DNA of 64,000 bases from IMG/VR virus record IMGVR_UViG_3300025874_000006, positions 87,104 to 151,103 of that record, one strand, 5' to 3'. This DNA is from a virus. Every line of letters begins with the position of its first letter. Position 1 is the stretch's first letter. Below, piece after piece: positions 60,133 through 64,000 of the stretch. The translations under genes were made by a program, and so were the position numbers. Below the pieces are notes generated by a model. That model ran no database searches. It had not been told where the DNA came from and worked only from the letters and a program-made list of their open reading frames with translations.

Positions 60133-60810
60133 CTATTTGTCGTACTTTTTCATTCTTTCGTGCATCGCAAGACAGTCAGCACGGAATTCTTTCTCCCAAC
60201 GCATCTGTTCCATTTTCTTCTTGGAGGCCAGCCAGACCTCGAAGGACTGGGGTTTACGGGCATCACCACACTTCAACTTTGCCCTCTTAAACTCCTCTTT
60301 CAGAATCTTCTTCTCATTCCCGCCCATGAAGGCACCGACCAGACTCAGGAGACACTGTCGGAAAGACCGTCCGTGGTGCATATTACCAAGACAGTGTGCA
60401 AGTTCGTGTAGGAGGGTGTACTTGTTCAGACCAGTGACCAAGTCCAATGACACAGTGAATCCATCGGTGTGACCACTTAACTTTTTCGTGCGACTTCCCA
60501 TCGCGACTACTTTAGGTTGCGCACCGAAGATGCGACCAACGTCATCCTCTATAGACTTGTTCCATAGTTTCACCCAAGTCTTGGACTTATAAATCGTCTT
60601 GGCGAACTTCTGAGCCTCCTCGATAGACGCGAACTCAGGGTTGGTTATCTTGGACTGGAACGTCCACTCTGCTCGGTAGGTCTTCAGTCGTTCAGAGTCC
60701 TGACCGCGACTCCCCTTGTTTTGTTTGTTGATGTGATTACCAAGATACTGATTGTACAGGTATTCATCTGAATCATATGTTGGGTAACTAAAGTAGTTAT
60801 AACCTTCCAT
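60133..60810 (-). CDS. metzincin-type metallopeptidase-like protein
   Basis: 225 residues from the ATG at 60810 (GGAGGT at the right distance; an ATG five codons upstream lacks one). Zinc motif YTLLHELAHCLGNMHHGRSF: HExxHxxGxxH with His135, Glu136, His139, Gly142, His145, the metzincin consensus. Before it, FAKTIYKSKTWVKLWNKS and GHTDGFTVSLDL form the expected strands. Similar single-domain proteins (TIGR04338-like) occur in phages and actinobacteria. The target is unknown. It is coupled to the small gene before it. Confidence 0.65.
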   Translation of the reverse strand: MEGYNYFSYPTYDSDEYLYNQYLGNHINKQNKGSRGQDSERLKTYRAEWTFQSKITNPEFASIEEAQKFAKTIYKSKTWVKLWNKSIEDDVGRIFGAQPKVVAMGSRTKKLSGHTDGFTVSLDLVTGLNKYTLLHELAHCLGNMHHGRSFRQCLLSLVGAFMGGNEKKILKEEFKRAKLKCGDARKPQSFEVWLASKKKMEQMRWEKEFRADCLAMHERMKKYDK

Positions 60811-60811
60811 A

Positions 60812-60982
60812 TTAAAGACCTCCAATGAAAGCGTAACGAGGGTTCTGGCAGAACATTCCTACCTCATCGAAACCCATCAGGCAGAAACCGTCCATAGGGT
60901 CGGTACCCGCTTCGTACTCAACCAGTTCAAAACCGGCACGAAACTCTCTAACGTCTTTGATGTCTACTGGAATCACATTCAT
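60812..60982 (-). CDS. 56-residue protein, unknown
   Basis: ATG at 60982 with GAGAGG upstream. DVREFRAGFELVEYEAGTDP, then GFCLMGFDEVGMFCQNPRYA. Unrecognised. Follows the promoter at 61014-61042. Confidence 0.6.
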   Translation of the reverse strand: MNVIPVDIKDVREFRAGFELVEYEAGTDPMDGFCLMGFDEVGMFCQNPRYAFIGGL

Positions 60983-61013
60983 ATTCACCTCTCTATTAAT
61001 CAATTAGGTAGCC

Positions 61014-61042
61014 ATTATCTCATACTTCTTTTGAAAACACAA
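61014..61042 (-). promoter_or_regulatory. sigma70-type promoter of cassette unit B
   Basis: TTGTGT, 17 bases, GATAAT on the minus strand, spacer almost identical to unit A. Upstream only a weak AT hairpin is seen, so this copy lacks the CGTGACC stem. Confidence 0.8.
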
Positions 61043-61061
61043 GGGTCTAGAGCTAAATAAA

Positions 61062-61325
61062 TCAATTATTTTTAGAACCGTTTTGCATATCAATATGTCT
61101 TTTTATATCTTTCTTGTTCAACTTGCGGAACTTGCGGCGCGACACTGACCAAGACTTCTTGGGGGTATTGAACATGTGAATCACTCCAGTACTTCGGGCG
61201 ACATAGCCCATGAGGTCGGTACCCTTCGTGATGTACGTGTGGTTGGTGATTTTGTGTTCACCCCAATCAGTGATTTCTTCGCGCCACAGAAAGTGACACG
61301 CTTCTTCGAGACTAAGCGTACTCAT
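61062..61325 (-). CDS. small hypothetical protein
   Basis: 87 residues from the ATG at 61325 (GGAG upstream). LSLEEACHFLWREEITDWGE, then TGVIHMFNTPKKSWSVSRRK and a basic C-terminus. Unrecognised. Overlaps the previous gene by 14 bases. Confidence 0.55.
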   Translation of the reverse strand: MSTLSLEEACHFLWREEITDWGEHKITNHTYITKGTDLMGYVARSTGVIHMFNTPKKSWSVSRRKFRKLNKKDIKRHIDMQNGSKNN

Positions 61326-61521
61326 ATTTTTCTCCGTAGATTTCACCGAACACTACATCAACTTCTTGGGCAGTCAGAGTATCGTCAACAACAATACAAT
61401 CGACATCACCGTTAAGCAATAGAAACTCCATCTTGTCAACAAACACATCCTTCGTGCGGTTGTAGTAGTAGGTCATGGTATTTTCGGTCTTGTTTTTGTA
61501 AACAGTCATAGGGATATCCAT
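61312..61521 (-). CDS. small hypothetical protein
   Basis: 69 residues. TENTMTYYYNRTKDVFVDKM, then VDCIVVDDTLTAQEVDVVFG. Unrecognised alpha/beta protein. ATG overlaps the previous stop (TAATG). Confidence 0.55.
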   Translation of the reverse strand: MDIPMTVYKNKTENTMTYYYNRTKDVFVDKMEFLLLNGDVDCIVVDDTLTAQEVDVVFGEIYGEKYEYA

Positions 61522-61739
61522 TACACATTTACCTCAGTATTGAAGACTTCACGTTCCTGATACATACCAGTCACTTCGGTACTTTCTTTACGGACAACAA
61601 CATAGGTATTCTCGTAACCATGTTGTTCTAGTTGGGTTTGGTATATGAACGCAGTCTCACGGTCATAACATGGAGTAAAGAAACCAGCAAGTGGTTTATC
61701 GGTTTCGGCACATCGAACAACATAAGTAACTTCAGACAT
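61521..61739 (-). CDS. small hypothetical protein
   Basis: 72 residues from the ATG at 61739. EVTYVVRCAETDKPLAGFFT, then RETAFIYQTQLEQHGYENTY. Unrecognised. First gene after the unit C promoter. Confidence 0.55.
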   Translation of the reverse strand: MSEVTYVVRCAETDKPLAGFFTPCYDRETAFIYQTQLEQHGYENTYVVVRKESTEVTGMYQEREVFNTEVNV

Positions 61740-61768
61740 AATCAACTCTCATCTCAATTTGTACAACC

Positions 61769-61797
61769 ATTATCTCACACTTCTTTTGAAAACACAA
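61769..61797 (-). promoter_or_regulatory. sigma70-type promoter of cassette unit C
   Basis: TTGTGT, 17 bases, GATAAT on the minus strand; spacer the same as unit A. Confidence 0.8.
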
Positions 61798-61805
61798 GCC
61801 ATAAA

Positions 61806-61833
61806 CGTGACCCAAACAAAGAAAATAGTCACG
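61806..61833 (-). terminator. terminator of cassette unit C
   Basis: CGTGAC/GTCACG stem (6 bp) with a 16-base loop. The TGA stop of the 66-residue gene (61829-61831) lies in the stem. Same TTTATGxCTTGTG link to the promoter as unit A. Confidence 0.7.
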
Positions 61834-62029
61834 CAGAAAGATTCATCACATTCATCGTAGACATCGTGTCACTGTCGAGGAAGTGCCTGTCCATAGGATT
61901 GGATCCGGTGGCAATACTATAGTAGTCAACACCATCACCCGCAATGTCCTCATGGACAAACACTATCTGACCTGAAAGGACACCACGATAGGTGTCCCAT
62001 TGAATTGTCTCACCAACTGAACCGTACAT
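61829..62029 (-). CDS. small hypothetical protein
   Basis: 66 residues. GETIQWDTYRGVLSGQIVFV, then GSNPMDRHFLDSDTMSTMNV. Short beta-rich protein, unrecognised. ATG overlaps the previous stop; its stop lies in the terminator stem. Confidence 0.55.
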   Translation of the reverse strand: MYGSVGETIQWDTYRGVLSGQIVFVHEDIAGDGVDYYSIATGSNPMDRHFLDSDTMSTMNVMNLSA

Positions 62030-62373
62030 TATACCATCCTCTGTATGCCGAAACCATTCACTGTACGTTGCGCAACAGTACGTTTCTTACGTGGTTGCCA
62101 ACCCAGCATGTACATTGCTTCCCTAGGACTCTCTTTCTCAGACAGTTCAAGATACTCTTCAACTGTAGAGTGTTTGACTAGATGGTTGACCCAAGACTTC
62201 CATGGCTTAGAACCATATTTGAATCGTGCAACGAAAGCGGGTTTCATCTTACCTACCCAAGATGGGTGACAGTCAGGATGAACCTCATCCATAGTCTTGG
62301 AACCCTCGTAAGGGCCATTGTACATCAGATACATACCGTCCCACTCGAAGTTTTCTTTAACAAATGCAGTCAT
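62029..62373 (-). CDS. conserved hypothetical protein
   Basis: 114 residues. NFEWDGMYLMYNGPYEGSKT, FVARFKYGSKPWKSWVNHLV, YMLGWQPRKKRTVAQRTV. Basic C-terminus. I cannot place the family. First gene after the unit D promoter. Confidence 0.55.
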   Translation of the reverse strand: MTAFVKENFEWDGMYLMYNGPYEGSKTMDEVHPDCHPSWVGKMKPAFVARFKYGSKPWKSWVNHLVKHSTVEEYLELSEKESPREAMYMLGWQPRKKRTVAQRTVNGFGIQRMV

Positions 62374-62405
62374 AATCTATCTCTCTATCAGTCAATTAGG
62401 TGTAC

Positions 62406-62434
62406 ATTATCTCACACTTATTTCCAAAACGCAA
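62406..62434 (-). promoter_or_regulatory. sigma70-type promoter of cassette unit D
   Basis: TTGCGT, 17 bases, GATAAT on the minus strand; spacer related to units A-C. Confidence 0.8.
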
Positions 62435-62442
62435 GTAGTAAA

Positions 62443-62470
62443 CGTGACCAATCAGCGATAGTTGGTCACG
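62443..62470 (-). terminator. terminator of cassette unit D
   Basis: Perfect 9-bp stem CGTGACCAA/TTGGTCACG with a 10-base loop, then TTTA. The TGA stop of the membrane protein gene (62466-62468) lies in the stem. Confidence 0.8.
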
Positions 62471-62891
62471 ATGCTACTAGAGTGTCCACTAGGTTCATTA
62501 GTACTGATGTACCTGATATAGCACTCCCTATCATAATTGCTTTGTCATTCCAACAGTGACCGACATATACCCATGCAGTAGCGGCTGACGCATAACATAT
62601 CTGTCCGGTGATACCAAACCCTGCACTCATAGCGAATACTCCAACCACACCAAATACAGTCGCTCCCCACTTAACATAACTGTCAATCGTACCTGTAGGT
62701 GTTGCCGGTTTCAAGTCTTCGACTTCTAATTGTAGTTCTTCCATCTCTTGCTTGAGACGTTTGCGTTCGACATTAAGTTCCATAGCAAGTCTCCCTGCCT
62801 TGGACATTGTACTGCCCGAGAACTCCGATTGAACTTCGGGACTAAGTTGACCCTCGACTCTTGCAACTCGTTCGTCTTCGTTCATAGACAT
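62466..62891 (-). CDS. coiled-coil membrane protein, unknown
   Basis: 141 residues from the ATG at 62891 (GGAAGG upstream). Residues about 35-60 are a coiled coil (LNVERKRLKQEMEELQLEVE); the C-terminal half has two or three hydrophobic spans (WGATVFGVVGVFAMSAGFGI; CYASAATAWVYVG; AIMIGSAISGTSVLMNLVD). The layout could suit a holin-like or membrane-tethering protein, but nothing decides this. Confidence 0.6.
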   Translation of the reverse strand: MSMNEDERVARVEGQLSPEVQSEFSGSTMSKAGRLAMELNVERKRLKQEMEELQLEVEDLKPATPTGTIDSYVKWGATVFGVVGVFAMSAGFGITGQICYASAATAWVYVGHCWNDKAIMIGSAISGTSVLMNLVDTLVAS

Positions 62892-63265
62892 ATCATTACC
62901 TTCCAATCTTCACGAGTTCTTTCGTCATCAGGTTCAATCAGTTCAAGTTTAACATCAACACCAGCTGAACTAACTTCCTGCATTTGTTCCCATATACCAG
63001 CAGTGTTCATTCTTAGACGTTCCTGAGTCTTGTCACATATGTACCGACTACCACTACCACCAATAAAGATGAAAGAATCGGTAGTCTCTTCAACGTCAAC
63101 GATACCACTGTTCAGTCTCCAATTATCACTACCAAGATAACCACCTGACCATCCACCGAGTACTTTGTAGAACACTTTTTCTGTTCTACCATATCCGGTA
63201 TTGCCACTTTTCATTTGTTGGGTAAACTTAATAACAACCCAATTGTCTGGATGATAATCTGTCAC
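62882..63265 (-). CDS. conserved hypothetical protein
   Basis: 127 residues. PDNWVVIKFTQQMKSGNTGY, FYKVLGGWSGGYLGSDNWRL followed by NSGI, then SRYICDKTQERLRM. The DNWVVIK...YkVLgGWsGGYl...WRlNSGI pattern is conserved in cyanophage-type T4 relatives, as I recall. Beta-rich; function unknown. Overlaps genes on both sides. Confidence 0.65.
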   Translation of the reverse strand: MTDYHPDNWVVIKFTQQMKSGNTGYGRTEKVFYKVLGGWSGGYLGSDNWRLNSGIVDVEETTDSFIFIGGSGSRYICDKTQERLRMNTAGIWEQMQEVSSAGVDVKLELIEPDDERTREDWKVMICL

Positions 63266-63426
63266 ACCAAATCCTTCCTAATAAAGACTTTCAAAGTTCT
63301 ACCGTCATCTTGATAACTCAACTCCACACATTCATCTTCTGTAAGCATATGCACATATGAACGTCCCGTACCGTCTATTACCTCAAAACGGGTTACGCGT
63401 TCGTTGTCTTTAGTATCTTCAATCAT
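63262..63426 (-). CDS. 54-residue conserved protein
   Basis: ATG at 63426, inside the end of the previous gene, with GGAG upstream. DNERVTRFEVIDGTGRSYVH, then VELSYQDDGRTLKVFI. The ERVTRFEVID...ELSYQDDGRTLKvF pattern is common in small proteins of cyanophage-type genomes. Function unknown. Confidence 0.7.
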   Translation of the reverse strand: MIEDTKDNERVTRFEVIDGTGRSYVHMLTEDECVELSYQDDGRTLKVFIRKDLV

Positions 63427-63622
63427 CCCATTCTCCAAATACATCGGGAGCATCTTCTGCGGCACGTTCCATATAGTACTCGCCCGGATAGTGTCTAAGA
63501 CATCGGGAGGCCTGTTTACGTACCTCGGACGGAACCCTTGGAGTCTTCTTGGGATCTTGTAAGTCCATCAGGAACTGTCGTGTGTTATTCACCGCCCATC
63601 GTCTCTCACAGGGTAATGTCAT
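63419..63622 (-). CDS. BPSL0761-like small protein
   Basis: 67 residues from the ATG at 63622 (GAGG 8 bases upstream; it overlaps the previous stop). LPCERRWAVNNTRQFLMDLQ, then VPSEVRKQASRCLRHYPGEY. The mtlPcER.rAv..TR.FL.dL.......P..vR..A..lLRHYP pattern is the BPSL0761 family, widespread in bacteria and phages. Function unknown. Confidence 0.7.
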   Translation of the reverse strand: MTLPCERRWAVNNTRQFLMDLQDPKKTPRVPSEVRKQASRCLRHYPGEYYMERAAEDAPDVFGEWDD

Positions 63623-63915
63623 TGACTCATCCTCGCTAAATCTTTCATCTGTTGTTCGTCGATTACGGGTACCGCATTCGACTTGTGCATTGTACCGATA
63701 CCCTTGACTAGGGTGCCGGTGTAGTTTAACTTTTCCTTGATTTGTGTATTGAGAGTACCCGAATCGCAAGATTTGTAAACCGGAGTCTCCCTTCGATAGG
63801 GTTCACTCTGTACTTCCATAGGTTGGAATTTGGGGGCAACTTTCTTCTTGGTCGACCAAGCATTGTAACTCTTCTTGCGACCAGTTGTTGTATGTCGCAT
63901 TGAACCGTGCATCAT
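63619..63915 (-). CDS. conserved T4-like phage protein
   Basis: 98 residues. MMHGSMRHTTTGRKKSYNAW at the start and YTGTLVKGIGTMHKSNAVPV followed by IDEQQMKDLARM at the end; both blocks are typical of a short protein in cyanophage-type T4 relatives, as I recall. Function unknown. First gene after the promoter at 63945-63974. Confidence 0.7.
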   Translation of the reverse strand: MMHGSMRHTTTGRKKSYNAWSTKKKVAPKFQPMEVQSEPYRRETPVYKSCDSGTLNTQIKEKLNYTGTLVKGIGTMHKSNAVPVIDEQQMKDLARMSQ

Positions 63916-63944
63916 AATAAAACCTCAATATACATTATGTGTAC

Positions 63945-63974
63945 ATTATACGACACATTCTAGGGTGTTGTCAA
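63945..63974 (-). promoter_or_regulatory. sigma70-type early promoter
   Basis: TTGACA, 18 bases, TATAAT on the minus strand, with GAGG and ATG at 63915 downstream. The sequence from 63975 to the window end holds nothing I can call. Confidence 0.8.
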
Positions 63975-64000
63975 GTGTACAATCTTCTTGCATTCGTTAA

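Noticed and set aside
63622-63769. N-terminal extension of the BPSL0761-like protein to 63769
   Set aside because: The extension is an off-frame shadow of the upstream conserved gene; family similarity begins at the Met at 63622, which has GAGG before it.

Overview
The window is a segment of a T4-like myovirus (contractile-tailed phage) of the broad marine, cyanophage-like type. The evidence is a run of T4 structural homologues (gp48, gp53, gp27-like hub, gp5-like spike, gp25, gp6, gp8, gp4, a gp19/gp54-family tube protein, gp26-like, gp29-like tape measure), gp32 (ssDNA-binding protein) and gp33 (late co-activator), plus many exact copies of the T4 late promoter box TATAAATA. No photosynthesis genes, tRNAs or integration genes are visible here. 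The host cannot be named from this sequence. No stretch longer than about 300 bases lacks a gene.

Layout. From 1 to about 18.5 kb (minus strand) lie very large tail-fibre genes: a fibre cut by the window edge (more than 2,477 residues), a 1,076-residue fibre ending in an S74 chaperone domain, and an 1,824-residue coiled-coil fibre, with small structural proteins. From 18.5 to 25.2 kb are a 2OG-Fe(II) oxygenase-like gene, a glycosyltransferase-like gene, a conserved gene of unknown function, and a 1,554-residue protein built largely of aromatic-x-(Gly/Arg)-x tetrads. From 25.3 to 49.2 kb is one tightly overlapping minus-strand adsorption and baseplate operon. It holds a tail assembly chaperone-like protein, tip proteins, a second glycosyltransferase-like gene, a fibre with a lambda-J-like C-terminus, a 1,650-residue structural protein, gp8, a second oxygenase-like gene, a collagen-like protein, wedge proteins gp6 and gp25, a lysozyme-less gp5-like spike, gp27-like, gp53 and gp48.

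From 49.24 to 53.71 kb is a short divergent plus-strand late operon: gp4, an unassigned protein, the tube initiator, gp26-like (with an apparent -1 frameshift extension) and the tape measure. A bidirectional terminator separates it from minus-strand gp32, gp33 and a long tail of small early-type genes (55 to 64 kb). These encode MazG-like, metallopeptidase-like, membrane and mostly unknown proteins. The early genes sit in short overlapping cassettes, each opened by a sigma70-type promoter. Several are separated by a repeated terminator-promoter unit like the PeSL cassettes known in T4-type phages.

Together the window encodes most of the baseplate, the tail tube start and length control, and an unusually large set of adsorption proteins with possible modifying enzymes. 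It also holds part of the late-transcription and replication machinery (gp33, gp32).
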